64,000 nucleotides of DNA, taken from Effusibacillus dendaii (GTDB lineage Bacteria > Bacillota > Bacilli > Tumebacillales > Effusibacillaceae). Below, in pieces: positions 21,987 to 31,604 of this stretch. How positions within the stretch are numbered: position 1 is the stretch's first letter; each line of letters opens with the position of its first letter. The stretch covers positions 968,501 to 1,032,500 of the forward strand of contig NZ_AP023366.1 in NCBI RefSeq assembly GCF_015097055.1, in the 5' to 3' direction. The notes beneath the pieces are model-generated. The model saw only the letters and a list, made by a program, of their open reading frames with translations, was not told the DNA's origin and ran no database searches. Made by a program: the position numbers and the translations under genes.

Positions 21987-22016
21987 AATATATCGTTAAT
22001 TTTTTGTGTCTGTCAA
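21987..22016 (-). promoter_or_regulatory. Sigma-A promoter of the sdpRI-type operon
   Basis: TTGACA (22011-22016) and TATATT (21987-21992) are 18 bases apart on the minus strand, directly upstream of the inverted-repeat operator. Confidence 0.7.
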
Positions 22017-22025
22017 TCAGATTAT

Positions 22026-22066
22026 GGTGTAAAAACAAATAGGCTGGGGACTTTCTCATCCCAACC
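22026..22066 (-). terminator. Likely terminator after the ylyA-like gene
   Basis: On the minus strand GGTTGGGA and TCCCCAGCC form a stem with one bulge and one G-U pair, followed by TATTTGTTTTT. Confidence 0.55.
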
Positions 22067-22106
22067 CATTGTTTCCTTGCTTCTATATTCAATTGGTGAT
22101 CCCCAG

Positions 22107-22892
22107 CTATTCCCTGCGGTCGTCGTTAAAATGGTCCCCGTTGTTTTCGGCGCTCTCGTTTAACATGTCATCCGGCTCCAACCCCATCCAGTTCAGCCGG
22201 TCCACATAATCGCGCGCATTTCTCCGGTACGCTTCGTTCCGGGTAAAGCCGGTCGGGTTGCCGTGCAAATCGGCCGTCAGATACCCCTCCAAATCTTCCA
22301 CGTAACCCCGGCGTTCTTCGCTGTCCATATAGAGCAGTTCAGGATCCAGACCGTCTTCAAAATCGGACGCCGAATTCGACGTTCCGTAGCGCGCTACATC
22401 CTGCCACGCATCTTCTCCGTCGTAAGCCGCTTGTGCATGTCTGTTGTCATCGTTAAACACGCGTCCGTAACCCGGATATTCAAAATTCTCCTCGACCGGT
22501 CGGTTGCTTTCAATCTGATGCTCTTCCGCCTTCTCTTGACAAGTTATGCAGAATTCAGCCGCCGGTTGTGCTTCCAGCCGTTCATAAGGAATTTCTTGTC
22601 CGCAATGGGTGCAAATCCCATACGTGCCATCTTCCATCCTTTCCAGCGCCTCATCAATTTCCACCAAGCGAAGGGAATCGGCATCACGCAGCGCCAAATC
22701 CTTCCCCCGTTCAAACAGTTCGTCCCCAATATCAGCCGGATGGTTGTCATACATCGAAAGCTCGCCCGAATGATCAGGCATGGAATCCGGTATGCCATAA
22801 CGTTCATTTGCATCCAACCGGTCACGGATATCGTTCATTTCCTGCTCCAAGCTCCTGCGCAGTTCGCGTAACTGTTCACTGTTCAGCGCCAC
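22107..22892 (-). CDS. ylyA: TraR/DksA-type zinc-finger protein (YteA/YlyA family)
   Basis: Protein of 261 residues with an N-terminal helical region and a C4 zinc finger CTHC-x17-CITC, followed by a long acidic tail typical of the YteA family of Bacillales. B. subtilis YlyA lies between ileS and lspA and modulates sigma-G-dependent transcription during sporulation. The same neighbourhood here supports orthology. The start is a GTG with AGGAGGG 6 bases upstream. Confidence 0.82.
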   Translation of the reverse strand: MALNSEQLRELRRSLEQEMNDIRDRLDANERYGIPDSMPDHSGELSMYDNHPADIGDELFERGKDLALRDADSLRLVEIDEALERMEDGTYGICTHCGQEIPYERLEAQPAAEFCITCQEKAEEHQIESNRPVEENFEYPGYGRVFNDDNRHAQAAYDGEDAWQDVARYGTSNSASDFEDGLDPELLYMDSEERRGYVEDLEGYLTADLHGNPTGFTRNEAYRRNARDYVDRLNWMGLEPDDMLNESAENNGDHFNDDRRE

Positions 22893-22963
22893 AGAAAACC
22901 CTCCTTTGAACTTCCGGCTGCCTGTTCCGAAACGTTTGTGACTGACACCGTTTCATAACGCGG

Positions 22964-23272
22964 TCAAGGGATTGTCGGTGTATGTAATTGTGCTTGGACA
23001 ATCCGGACAATATCAGCCAAAAACTTCCCGATTACTGGGAGATTCACCATCTTCTGCATAATTAACAGGATAATCCCTAAAACTACGGTAAATCCAAACC
23101 CTGTGCCAACGCCTCTCGCAATCCCGCTAAAAAAATTCAACATTAATAACCGGCGAGGACGATTGAGCAATTGCACATATTCGGCATAATTTGCCCGCTC
23201 CAACTGTACGGTAAGCCGTTCGATATATGTGTTCAATCTGGATAATTCCTGATTTTCCTTCTCCTCGTTCAT
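22964..23272 (-). CDS. DUF5665-type small membrane protein
   Basis: Protein of 102 residues with an N-terminal coiled-coil-like segment (residues 5-35) and one or two hydrophobic helices (GTGFGFTVVLGIILLIMQKM). It resembles the DUF5665 family of sporeformers, whose function is not known. It sits upstream of the ylyA-like gene on the same strand. Confidence 0.75.
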   Translation of the reverse strand: MNEEKENQELSRLNTYIERLTVQLERANYAEYVQLLNRPRRLLMLNFFSGIARGVGTGFGFTVVLGIILLIMQKMVNLPVIGKFLADIVRIVQAQLHTPTIP

Positions 23273-23422
23273 ACTCGCGCCTCCAGTTCTAGTGTGTCCT
23301 CCGCCTTACCTCATATGCGGTCACTTGTTTGAAAATGTTCGAAAAACTGCCTAACTTTCACCATTTTCTCTCGGCCAATTTACGGTATGATGGGAAATAA
23401 AGAAACTTATTGATGTGAGGGA

Positions 23423-23611
23423 ATGATTGATCTTATGAAACATACCGTGCGTTCGCTCGGCACCATCTTAATTTGGATTGGCGCCATCGCTATCATAGCC
23501 AATTTCTTGACAAAAATCCTTTTCCAGTTCGATACGCTATCCGCTTACAGCCCTTACTTTTTTGCAAGCATCTTGGTTGGCATCGCGCTATTGGTAGTTA
23601 CCCGCATTTGA
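23423..23611 (+). CDS. Small hydrophobic protein, function unknown
   Basis: Sixty-two residues with two predicted membrane helices (about 14-31 and 46-60). GTGAGGGA lies immediately before the first ATG, so the in-frame ATG at 23435 may be the true start. I do not recognise the family. The hydrophobic pattern and the ribosome site make it a likely real gene. Confidence 0.6.
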   Translation: MIDLMKHTVRSLGTILIWIGAIAIIANFLTKILFQFDTLSAYSPYFFASILVGIALLVVTRI

Positions 23612-23709
23612 ATAAGGTGCGAAAATTTATCAAACGCCTCCTGAATCTTTATGATTGACGACCATAGTTAACCAGAGAACACGATAGATACTGATTAATC
23701 AAGAACTAT

Positions 23710-23994
23710 TCAGAAACTTGTTATCAATATGTCAATACCGATTAAACTACCTTTGATGAGTCGAAATAACAGAGGCTTATCTACCTCTTTTCCAATTTTA
23801 AAGATCATAAAAATGGAAATAAAAAGTGAAAGTATCATATTAATTTGGATAGCTGTATGAGCTGAATAAATCATAAGTAAAAAAGGTGTACCCACAATAG
23901 AAAAACCGAATCCTGTGCTTGTTTGTAACAAAGACGCCACAAATACAGTAAGGATCAGTAGTATCCAGGCCACAATAATGCTCACTACTTTCAA
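23710..23994 (-). pseudogene. TauE/SafE-family permease, N-terminal fragment
   Basis: The 94-residue frame matches the start of a sulfite/anion exporter (VASLLQTSTGFGFSIVGTPFLL followed by an AIQINM helix). TauE/SafE proteins have about 240 residues with two such halves, so the remainder is missing. The start is TTG or GTG with no good ribosome site, and the base composition is clearly more AT-rich than the neighbours, which suggests transferred DNA later truncated. Confidence 0.6.
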
Positions 23995-24063
23995 TGGTTT
24001 TCGTTATTCTATTTTAACACAGTTAAACTTCGGAAAATTCGAAATCTGGATTCCCCCACCACC

Positions 24064-24117
24064 GAAAATAAGTAAAATAAATTACCTGTCGCCCGTATGA
24101 TAACAAGCAACAGGTAA
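24064..24117 (-). terminator. Possible terminator after ileS
   Basis: Eight-bp minus-strand arms TTACCTGT/ACAGGTAA (24110-24117 and 24082-24089) with a 20-base loop, followed by a T-rich tail. The long loop makes it uncertain. Confidence 0.4.
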
Positions 24118-24189
24118 GCAAGGTGTTTTTCTAAGCCTCCGCATTCAGGCGCAGATCCGCTTTCCACGAGAGGGTTATCTGTTCTCCTA

Positions 24190-26967
24190 TTACGCAACCG
24201 GAAAAAATTTTACCGTGTCCGCACAGGTCGGGCACAATAACGGATGGTCTTCCCGTTTGCCAACTTCCGGCGTTACCATTCGACAGCGTTCGCACGTTTC
24301 CCCTTCTGCCACCCGCACCCGGATCGACAAGTCGTCGTACGACGCAGCATCGGCGGGAACCGCATCGCCTGCCGCGTACAGCTTCACTTCGGAAACGCCC
24401 AATACCTCCTGCAAACGAGGCGTATTTTGCAAAATTTGCAGGGCGGCTTCCGTTCGCGGATAGAGATCCACTGCGGCCATCAAAGATTTGCCGATCACTT
24501 TTTCCTGACGAGCCGTTTCGAGCGCTTTCAACACCTCATCGCGCAGCTTCAAAATCTCATCCCATTTGGCATCAAGCTGCTCATCCAAATAATCGGATCG
24601 TACTTCTCCCCACTCGGTCAATTGTACGCTTTCTTCTGCCGCACCCGGCACATAGTTCCATACTTCGTCCGCCGTATGTGTGACAATCGGAGCGGACAGT
24701 TTCACCAATTCAGTTAAAATATGGTGCATGGCCGTCTGTGCGGACCGGCGTTCTGTCGAATCGGGAGCGCTTGTGTACACACGGTCTTTCAACACATCAA
24801 AATAAAACGCGGACATATCGACCGTACAGAAATTGTTGATATCGTGAAACACCACATGAAACTCATAATTGCGGTACGCCTTGATCGTTTTTTGTTTCAA
24901 TTGTTCCACTTTGTGCATCGCCCAGCGATCGATTTCCAGCATTTTATCGAACGGCACCGCATGCTGATTTGGATCGTAGTCATATACGTTGCCAAGCAAA
25001 TAACGGAACGTATTGCGGATTTTGCGGTAGACTTCCGCCACCTGTTTCAAAATCGCATCGGATACCCGCACATCCGCGCGGTAATCAACCGAAGCCACCC
25101 ACAGGCGGAGAATGTCCGCGCCAAGCTGTTCCATCACTTTCAACGGATCCACCACGTTGCCCAGGCTTTTTGACATTTTGCGGCCTTCACCGTCCAATAC
25201 GAATCCGTGTGACAGCACTTCCCTGTAGGGGGCCTGATTTTTCACCGCCACGGCCGTCGTCAGAGAGGAGTTAAACCAGCCGCGGTACTGATCCGAACCT
25301 TCCAAATACAAATTTGCCGGCCACTGCAGTTCTTCCCTGTGGTCGCAAACGGCAATATGCGACGATCCGGAGTCAAACCATACGTCCATAATATCCGTCT
25401 CTTTGCGGAATCTGCGATTGCCGCATGAACATGCCGTTCCTTCCGGCAGCAGTCCTTCCGCTTCGCGCTCAAACCACACCTGCGACCCGTGTTCCGCAAA
25501 CAGATTCGCCACATGATCAATTGTTTCGGGCGTAATCAATTCACCGCCGCAATCGGTGCAATAAAAAATCGGAATCGGCACGCCCCACACCCGCTGCCGG
25601 GAAATGCACCAATCCTGCCGTTCCGCGACCATGTTGTGCAGGCGGACTTCTCCCCAGGAGGGATTCCACTTCACCTGTTCAATTTGCTTCAACAGTTCGT
25701 CGCGGATCTTGTCGATGGATCCAAACCATTGCTCTGTTGCCCGGTAAATCACCGGATTTTTGCAGCGCCAGCAATGCGGATAGGAATGATCCATTTCCGT
25801 ATGATGCAGGAGCGCCCCGTTTTGCTGCAGCGTCTCCAGGATCGGTCCATTCGCTTTTGCATAAAATTGGCCTGCAAACGGCCCCGCCTGACCGGTAAAC
25901 TTGCCCTGGTCATCAACCGGCACCAGAATGGGCAGGTCATACTGCAATCCAACCAGATAGTCCTCCATCCCGTGTCCAGGCGCTGTATGAACGGCGCCCG
26001 TTCCGGCGTCAAGCGTCACATGATCGCCAAGCACGACTAACGATTCCCGGTCAAAAAACGGATGTTTCGCAACAACCCGTTCCAGTTCAGCCCCTTTGAA
26101 CGTTGCTGCCACTTTGCCAGGCTCCTCATAGCCTGCCGCCTGCAGCACTTCACTCATCAATTCTTTGGCAAGCAGCAGTTGTTCACCGTTTGTTTCCACC
26201 AACACATACTCAATTTCCGGATGCAGCGCGATCGCCACATTGGCTGGCAGTGTCCAGGGCGTCGTCGTCCAAATGACGATGGAAGACCCCTCCGGCAGTT
26301 TCCCTTTCCCGTCTACCACTTTAAATTTCACATAGATGGAAGGCGATTTTTTATCTGTATATTCGATCTCCGCTTCCGCCAAAGCGGTCTCGCAGCTGGC
26401 GCACCAATAAACAGGCTTCATCCCTTTGTAAATCAAGCCTTTGGCAGCCATCTCGCCAAATACGCGAATCTGCGCCGCCTCATACTGGGGAAGCAGCGTA
26501 ATGTACGGATTCTCCCAGTCTCCCCGCACGCCAAGCCGTTTAAACTGGCTTCTTTGCCGGTCAATGAAACCGAGCGCATACTCACGGCACATATCCCGGA
26601 ACTCTGTGACCGGAATTTCATGCCGATTGATCTTTTTATTCTTGATGATCGCCTGTTCAATCGGCAGTCCGTGCGTATCCCAGCCCGGTACGTAGGGAGC
26701 GTCGTAGCCTTCCATCGTTTTTGACTTTACGATCATATCTTTCAAAATTTTGTTGACGGCGTGTCCCAGATGAATATCGCCGTTTGCGTAAGGAGGACCA
26801 TCATGCAAAATAAATTTCGGTTTCCCCTGACGGCTCGCCTGTACCTTTTTGTACAGATCCATTTGTTCCCACTGTTTTTGAATTTCCGGTTCGCGCTGCG
26901 GCAAATTGCCCCGCATCGGAAAATCGGTCACCGGCAAATTCAGCGTTTTGCTGTAATCGATCGACAT
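24190..26967 (-). CDS. ileS: Isoleucyl-tRNA synthetase
   Basis: Class I synthetase charging tRNA-Ile, with an editing domain. The 925-residue protein has the HIGH-type motif [16 protein letters not shown], the KMSKS loop [10 protein letters not shown], the CP1 editing segment ([15 protein letters not shown]) and a C-terminal zinc finger CERC...CPTC. The ATG at 26967 follows AAGGAGGAA. The frame stays open upstream, but that part is the T-box leader. The bacterial type-1 form with a C-terminal zinc finger is the mupirocin-sensitive kind. Confidence 0.97.
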   Translation of the reverse strand: MSIDYSKTLNLPVTDFPMRGNLPQREPEIQKQWEQMDLYKKVQASRQGKPKFILHDGPPYANGDIHLGHAVNKILKDMIVKSKTMEGYDAPYVPGWDTHGLPIEQAIIKNKKINRHEIPVTEFRDMCREYALGFIDRQRSQFKRLGVRGDWENPYITLLPQYEAAQIRVFGEMAAKGLIYKGMKPVYWCASCETALAEAEIEYTDKKSPSIYVKFKVVDGKGKLPEGSSIVIWTTTPWTLPANVAIALHPEIEYVLVETNGEQLLLAKELMSEVLQAAGYEEPGKVAATFKGAELERVVAKHPFFDRESLVVLGDHVTLDAGTGAVHTAPGHGMEDYLVGLQYDLPILVPVDDQGKFTGQAGPFAGQFYAKANGPILETLQQNGALLHHTEMDHSYPHCWRCKNPVIYRATEQWFGSIDKIRDELLKQIEQVKWNPSWGEVRLHNMVAERQDWCISRQRVWGVPIPIFYCTDCGGELITPETIDHVANLFAEHGSQVWFEREAEGLLPEGTACSCGNRRFRKETDIMDVWFDSGSSHIAVCDHREELQWPANLYLEGSDQYRGWFNSSLTTAVAVKNQAPYREVLSHGFVLDGEGRKMSKSLGNVVDPLKVMEQLGADILRLWVASVDYRADVRVSDAILKQVAEVYRKIRNTFRYLLGNVYDYDPNQHAVPFDKMLEIDRWAMHKVEQLKQKTIKAYRNYEFHVVFHDINNFCTVDMSAFYFDVLKDRVYTSAPDSTERRSAQTAMHHILTELVKLSAPIVTHTADEVWNYVPGAAEESVQLTEWGEVRSDYLDEQLDAKWDEILKLRDEVLKALETARQEKVIGKSLMAAVDLYPRTEAALQILQNTPRLQEVLGVSEVKLYAAGDAVPADAASYDDLSIRVRVAEGETCERCRMVTPEVGKREDHPLLCPTCADTVKFFPVA

Positions 26968-27000
26968 ACGATTTCCTCCTTGATTGTATCGCCCTGAAAA

Positions 27001-27304
27001 ATAAAAAACTCCCCGCCCCAAAGGGACGAGAAGTTGAACTCCCGCGGTACCACCCTGATTATCAGGCAAAACCTGATCTCTTGGAATGACGGGTAACGGT
27101 GTCATAAACCGGCTTATCCTACTAAACGTTGTAATATTGGCGGCGAATTTCTTTGTTGCTTGACCCACCATGGTTCCGATTTTCGGTAAGCTGCTCACGG
27201 GTGATATTCCGGATTTTCCGCTTTAGCCGGCTTCCACCCTCCCGGTTCGCTGTAAAAGCATTCCATCCGTACTTGTCCCGCTCATCGCTCATACTATAAA
27301 TTTG
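27001..27304 (-). promoter_or_regulatory. T-box riboswitch, isoleucine, before ileS
   Basis: The T-box sequence AGGGTGGTACCGCG (27043-27056) is followed by a terminator of about 13 bp (27007-27019 with 27023-27035) and six T. A candidate specifier ATC (Ile) lies in the Stem I part, in the context AATATCACCC. Uncharged tRNA-Ile would stabilise the antiterminator and allow ileS transcription. Confidence 0.92.
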
Positions 27305-27310
27305 AAATTT

Positions 27311-27339
27311 ATTATATGCAAAAGAACGGAACTCGTCAA
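27311..27339 (-). promoter_or_regulatory. Sigma-A promoter of the ileS T-box leader
   Basis: TTGACG (27334-27339) and a perfect TATAAT (27311-27316) are 17 bases apart, just after the divIVA stop. Confidence 0.88.
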
Positions 27340-27349
27340 ACAGGGATCG

Positions 27350-27823
27350 TTAGGATGTTTGTTCTTCTTCCAACAGATCCCACTGCTTTGACTCCAACAA
27401 TTCGATCTGTGCCTGCAGCAAAGACCGGAAGCGGGAGCGGTAAACGGCCGCCTGTCGCTGCATATTTTCAATTTCCATCTGAATTTCGCGTGATCGCATC
27501 AACGCTTCATTCACGATGCGGTCTGCGTTTTTCTCCGATTCTTTGACAATCAGCTGCGCTTCTTTACGGGCGTTCGCCTTCACTTCTTCCGCCGCTTCCT
27601 GGGCAACCAGAATCGATTTGCTCAGACTTTCCTCAATGTTTTCAAAGCGGGCAAGCGACTCCTTCAATTGGGCCACTTTTTCTTCCAGGTTTTTTTTATC
27701 GCGAAGCACCGCTTCATAATCTTTTATCACATGATCAAGGAACTCGTTCACTTCATCTTCGTTATACCCGCGAAACGAACGGCTGAACTCCTTATTGTGA
27801 ATATCCATCGGCGACAAGGGCAT
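27350..27823 (-). CDS. divIVA: Cell-division initiation protein DivIVA
   Basis: Coiled-coil protein that marks curved membranes at poles and septa. The 157-residue protein has the membrane-binding N terminus (LSPMDIHNKEFSRSFRGYNEDEVNEFLD) and a long coiled coil to about residue 125. The ATG at 27823 follows GGAGGTG by 9 bases. It lies between ylmH and ileS as in other Bacillales. Confidence 0.95.
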   Translation of the reverse strand: MPLSPMDIHNKEFSRSFRGYNEDEVNEFLDHVIKDYEAVLRDKKNLEEKVAQLKESLARFENIEESLSKSILVAQEAAEEVKANARKEAQLIVKESEKNADRIVNEALMRSREIQMEIENMQRQAAVYRSRFRSLLQAQIELLESKQWDLLEEEQTS

Positions 27824-27916
27824 AAAATAGGCACCTCCAAAAGATATCGAGAAAACTGCCAAATCACAGCTCTTATCCCTTTATTTCGACAAAATCCCCC
27901 TGATTCCTGCCGATTT

Positions 27917-28693
27917 TCAGAGATATTTCCCGATCCTTACAACGGTCCGCCCTTTTTTGGTTTGGCCGCCGATTGAAAAAATCCGGATTCGCCCCGATCC
28001 GCGCAGCGAAATCACATCACCTTCCGCCACCTGCAGGCCCGGGTCCTGAATCGTCTGCCAATTTAACTGAAGTTTCCCGCTGCGAATGGGATCCACAATT
28101 TTATTGCGTGACATCTGAAATCCTTCCGCCGCCACCGCGTCGACCCGCAACGACATTACCGTAAATTCCCGCTCCGAAAATTGAATCTGCGGCGGCCGGA
28201 AATCGCCTGCCTTGATTTCCCGTACCAGCACGGACGCGCGTCCGACTTTGTTCAAATGAATCCGCAAAAAATCGGCCATCTCTTTTTCCGCCACCATATC
28301 ACAGCCATCCGGGTGCACCGACAGATCTCCGATTTTTTCCCGTTTTAAACCGAGCCCTACGATGGCCCCCAAATAATCGCCATGTTTTAACGACACATAT
28401 TCGCCCGGAATCTCAATTCGCAGCCATCCCAGTTCCATTTCGCCCGCTTCCGGCCGCCAATACTCAGGGGCTAATAAGGCTCTTTGCCGCTCTGCCCCTG
28501 GCCATCCACCGTCTGTATAAACAATAAGATCGCCCACTGTGCGGGCGATGTTGGTTATAATTTGAACCTGTCTTGGGTCCAGAAATCCGGTTAAATGAGG
28601 AGCATGCCGATCGGCAACCCGAGTTGCCAGCTCGTGCATGCGCTGTACAAACGGTTTTTCTTCCGGTCGATAATGCATCAACAGATGATCCAT
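27917..28693 (-). CDS. ylmH: YlmH-type RNA-binding protein (S4 domain)
   Basis: The 258-residue protein has an N-terminal YlmH domain and a C-terminal S4 domain (FTVMSLRVDAVAAEGFQMSRNKIVDPIRSGKLQLNW and the end VVRIGKYL). Family members bind ribosomes and rescue stalled large-subunit complexes in Bacillus; older literature linked them to division by gene position. Same gene order as B. subtilis. Confidence 0.92.
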   Translation of the reverse strand: MDHLLMHYRPEEKPFVQRMHELATRVADRHAPHLTGFLDPRQVQIITNIARTVGDLIVYTDGGWPGAERQRALLAPEYWRPEAGEMELGWLRIEIPGEYVSLKHGDYLGAIVGLGLKREKIGDLSVHPDGCDMVAEKEMADFLRIHLNKVGRASVLVREIKAGDFRPPQIQFSEREFTVMSLRVDAVAAEGFQMSRNKIVDPIRSGKLQLNWQTIQDPGLQVAEGDVISLRGSGRIRIFSIGGQTKKGRTVVRIGKYL

Positions 28694-28711
28694 CTATGAC
28701 CTCTCCTCCTA

Positions 28712-28975
28712 TTAGAAAAAACTTCCCAGCACTGTCATCAATCCGCGCTCAATCAATTGCAGCGCCAAGAGGGCTACAATCGGCGAAATGTCGATCATGC
28801 CAAATGGAGGAATAAAACGCCGGAAAATTGCCAGGTACGGCTCCGTCAAACGAACCAGCCATTGACCAAAACCGGTCCGCTCCATATCGGGCACCCAGGA
28901 CATTAAAACCCTGGCAATCACAAGAAAGGAGTATATTTCAAACAAATAACTGATAATATGCGTTAACTGATACAT
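28712..28975 (-). CDS. ylmG: YggT-family membrane protein
   Basis: Protein of 87 residues with two membrane helices and the YggT motif (RVLMSWVPD, then TEPYLAIFRRFIPPFGMIDISPIVALL). It probably helps organise division or membrane assembly near SepF. The ATG at 28975 has GAGGTG before it; the longer frame has no such site. Confidence 0.92.
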   Translation of the reverse strand: MYQLTHIISYLFEIYSFLVIARVLMSWVPDMERTGFGQWLVRLTEPYLAIFRRFIPPFGMIDISPIVALLALQLIERGLMTVLGSFF

Positions 28976-28979
28976 GAAT

Positions 28980-29423
28980 TCACCTCGTTTGGCTTCTCGA
29001 CACAATGGCGCCCATTTCCTGCTGCTGTTTCAGCAGATCGGTAATCGCTCCATGCACTTCGATGGTATCTGGCACACAGATAAAAATCTGGTGTCCAATC
29101 TTTTCCATCTTGCCGCCCAAAGCATAGGTTGTGCCGGAAATAAAATCCATAATGCGGATGGCATGGTCAAACTGCGCTCTATGCAAGTTTAACACAACTG
29201 GACGGTGGCCGCGCAAATGATCCGCTATCTGTTGAGATTCCTCAAAAGATTCCGGTTCGCACAACACCAACCGTACCTGTTTTTGCGTATGTAAATTTAC
29301 TACCGCCGCTCTCCGCTGCAACGGAACGACATCGGACGGTTGTTCCTGATAGTCTGTACCTTGTGTTTTCTCAGCAGGTGCTTCATCTGCCAAACCAAAA
29401 AATTGCATCAGTTTCGTCCACAT
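28980..29423 (-). CDS. sepF: Cell division protein SepF
   Basis: Forms rings that bind the FtsZ C-terminal tail and anchor it to the membrane. The 147-residue protein has an N-terminal amphipathic helix (WTKLMQFFGL), an acidic linker and the SepF core (VVLNLHRAQFDHAIRIMDFISGTTYALGG). Five bases from the ylmG start. Confidence 0.95.
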   Translation of the reverse strand: MWTKLMQFFGLADEAPAEKTQGTDYQEQPSDVVPLQRRAAVVNLHTQKQVRLVLCEPESFEESQQIADHLRGHRPVVLNLHRAQFDHAIRIMDFISGTTYALGGKMEKIGHQIFICVPDTIEVHGAITDLLKQQQEMGAIVSRSQTR

Positions 29424-29442
29424 TCCTGAATCCTCCAGCCGT

Positions 29443-30120
29443 TTACGGTTTTACTAATAGGCTCCCGACACGTACCAGGGTAGCCCCTTCTTCGACCGCC
29501 ACTTCAAAATCACCGGACATCCCCATCGAAAGATGCTCTAAACCGGGAAAATCCGCCTTCAGCGTATCTCGCAGTTCCCGCAACCCTCTGAAAAATGGCC
29601 TCGTCTCCTGCGGATCATGGACGGCCGGTGCCATCGTCATCAAGCCGCATACATGAATTCGCGGCAACCGGATGGTCTCTTCCAGAAAATCGCGAACCTC
29701 GTTTGGAGAGAGGCCGCTTTTTGTTGATTCGCCGGAAATGTTGACCTGTACCAGACAGGATGCCTGAATGTCCAGTTTCTCCGCCTGTTTCTGGATCTCC
29801 TTCGCCAAAGACAGACGGTCGAGCGAATGAATCACAGAGAAATAAGGCAGTACGTCCTTGACTTTGTTTGTTTGCAAACTGCCAATAAAATGCCAACGGG
29901 CTGCGTCTGCCAATAAGGTCAACTTGGGCAGCGCCTGTTGCAGCCGATTTTCGCCCAAATCGGTCAGTCCCGCTTCAATTAGTTCGCGGGTTGCTTCCAC
30001 GTCTACATATTTTGTGACAGCGATTAAAGTTACTTCATCGGGAGACCGTTTCACCCGCTCACAGGCGGTACGGATACGTTCCCGCACAAAAGAGATCCGT
30101 TGTTGATAATCCATCTGCAT
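29443..30120 (-). CDS. ylmE: PLP homeostasis protein, YggS family
   Basis: Pyridoxal-phosphate-binding barrel protein without known catalysis, which buffers PLP. The 225-residue protein has the lysine-bearing strand LIAVTKYVDVE and WHFIGSLQTNKVKDV, with the phosphate site near MGMSGDFEVAVEEGATLVRVG. Operon partner of pgeF and sepF. Confidence 0.94.
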   Translation of the reverse strand: MQMDYQQRISFVRERIRTACERVKRSPDEVTLIAVTKYVDVEATRELIEAGLTDLGENRLQQALPKLTLLADAARWHFIGSLQTNKVKDVLPYFSVIHSLDRLSLAKEIQKQAEKLDIQASCLVQVNISGESTKSGLSPNEVRDFLEETIRLPRIHVCGLMTMAPAVHDPQETRPFFRGLRELRDTLKADFPGLEHLSMGMSGDFEVAVEEGATLVRVGSLLVKP

Positions 30121-30187
30121 ATCACCACAATCGTTCTAATGGATAAATATTCTTCTTCTTCGCTCAATTTCCTGCTTCCTGCACAAT

Positions 30188-30982
30188 TTAGCGAAGAACA
30201 ATCAAACCTGCCAAGCGGCCCGTTTTTCCATTTTCCGCCCGGTGCGAAAAATACGTTTCCGTATCGCAGGCGGTACAGCCTCCCACTCGTTCAATATGCT
30301 CCGGCAGCAATCCACTGTCTATTAAAATCTGCCGGTTTGCTTCCGGCAACGACAATTGCCACCGATGTCTCTCGTTCGCGGTAAAAAACCGTTCCCCACC
30401 GGAAAATTCCTCAATGAATGGAAGAAACACCTGCTGGTCTACTTCATAACAGCAACGGTCAATGCTGGGACCAATCGCTGCCAGAATATCCTGCGGCCTT
30501 GACCCGAAGCGCTCCCCCATCGTTTTCACCGCTTCCCCGGCCACCTGCTTAACGGTGCCTTTCCACCCCGCATGAACGGCGGCAATCACTGTGTTGACAG
30601 GGTCCAAAAGCAGCATCGGCACACAATCGGCAGCAAACGTGGCAAGCATCAGCCCCGGTTGATGACTGACCAACGCGTCGGTTCCCGGCAAGGACTGCTC
30701 ATAAAAATAAGCCCCTTTTCCCTTGTCGTCCTGTTCTACCACTGTTACACGGTTGCCATGCACCTGTTCGCCGCACACCCACATTTCCAGCGGCACATCC
30801 AATTGCTCTGCGACAAGCGTCCGGTTCGCGACCACATTCTCCCGTTCGTCGCCTACATGCAATCCCAGGTTTAATGAATCCCAGACTCCTGTTGAAACTC
30901 CGCCCAAACGAGTCGTAAAACATCCTCTTGCAATCCCGGTTTGATTAATCGATGGCGCCTCAATCAATGGAATCGGTTTCAT
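30188..30982 (-). CDS. pgeF: Multicopper-oxidase-like laccase-domain protein (PgeF/YlmD family)
   Basis: The 264-residue protein belongs to the family of purine nucleoside phosphorylase / peptidoglycan editing factors (formerly polyphenol oxidases). The metal-binding residues lie in CGEQVHGNRV, FAADCVPMLL and AAVHAGWKGTV. The ATG at 30982 is chosen because AAGGGGAGA is 7 bases upstream. It is ylmD by position. Confidence 0.92.
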   Translation of the reverse strand: MKPIPLIEAPSINQTGIARGCFTTRLGGVSTGVWDSLNLGLHVGDERENVVANRTLVAEQLDVPLEMWVCGEQVHGNRVTVVEQDDKGKGAYFYEQSLPGTDALVSHQPGLMLATFAADCVPMLLLDPVNTVIAAVHAGWKGTVKQVAGEAVKTMGERFGSRPQDILAAIGPSIDRCCYEVDQQVFLPFIEEFSGGERFFTANERHRWQLSLPEANRQILIDSGLLPEHIERVGGCTACDTETYFSHRAENGKTGRLAGLIVLR

Positions 30983-31145
30983 TTCGGTCTCCCCTTTTCC
31001 AGCTGTCATTCCCGTTTTCACCTGCTTGTCCCTGTCGCAGGAAAGCAATAAATTTTGGTCAACTTATTGTACCAAAAAATTTACTTTCCAGGCTGTTGAA
31101 AACTACGCCGTCACGTATTTTTTCACCCATTTCTCGATCGGCATC

Positions 31146-31505
31146 TCAATATCCTTCCGACTCTTCATAACTGGGCGCCGTACTGCCGGTGTTTTTGACA
31201 GATCCTGTGGCGCTCTTGGCAGATCCGGTGCTTTTAGCCGATCCTGATTTTGGCGGCACATGCGTGCGAACCGGATTCAATTCCACCAATACCACATCGG
31301 CACCGATTTTTATAATTTGGTCCCAGGGAATCACATAGTCCTGCCCACCGCCGAACAATCCGAAAAATCGGCCCCCTGAAGGAACCACAATCGCCGTTAC
31401 AACCCCGTTCTCCAAATCGATATCGAGATCGCCGACCGTTCCCAAACGCTTGCCGTCTCCGATGTCTACCACATCTTTCGATTGCAGTTCGGATACTTTG
31501 ATCAT
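31146..31505 (-). CDS. ylmC: YlmC/YmxH-family PRC-barrel sporulation protein
   Basis: The 119-residue protein begins with a PRC-barrel (KVSELQSKDVVDIGDGKRLGTVGDLDIDLENG) and ends in a Ser/Thr/Lys-rich repetitive tail (SAKSTGSAKSATGSVKNTGS). It belongs to the YlmC/YmxH family of sporeformers, whose detailed role is unclear. The tail is longer than in the family core. It follows sigG but is separated from it by a terminator. Confidence 0.88.
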   Translation of the reverse strand: MIKVSELQSKDVVDIGDGKRLGTVGDLDIDLENGVVTAIVVPSGGRFFGLFGGGQDYVIPWDQIIKIGADVVLVELNPVRTHVPPKSGSAKSTGSAKSATGSVKNTGSTAPSYEESEGY

Positions 31506-31552
31506 AGCAACCCCTCACTGGATAAAATTCGTCTTTTTACACTATATGCAAG

Positions 31553-31582
31553 ACAAAAATAAAAAGTCGCCGCAGCGACTTT
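31553..31582 (-). terminator. Intrinsic terminator after sigG
   Basis: Perfect 8-bp minus-strand stem AAAGTCGC/GCGACTTT (31575-31582 and 31563-31570) with loop TGCG and a tail TTATTTTTG. Confidence 0.88.
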
Positions 31583-31604
31583 GAAAGCGAATCCGAGCCG
31601 TAAT

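Noticed and set aside
24009-24197. 62-codon ORF after ileS
   Set aside because: No ribosome site, no recognisable motif, and it covers the likely terminator.
26968-27198. N-terminal extension of the ileS frame by 77 codons
   Set aside because: This stretch is the T-box leader with its terminator; the ribosome site and family start are at 26967.
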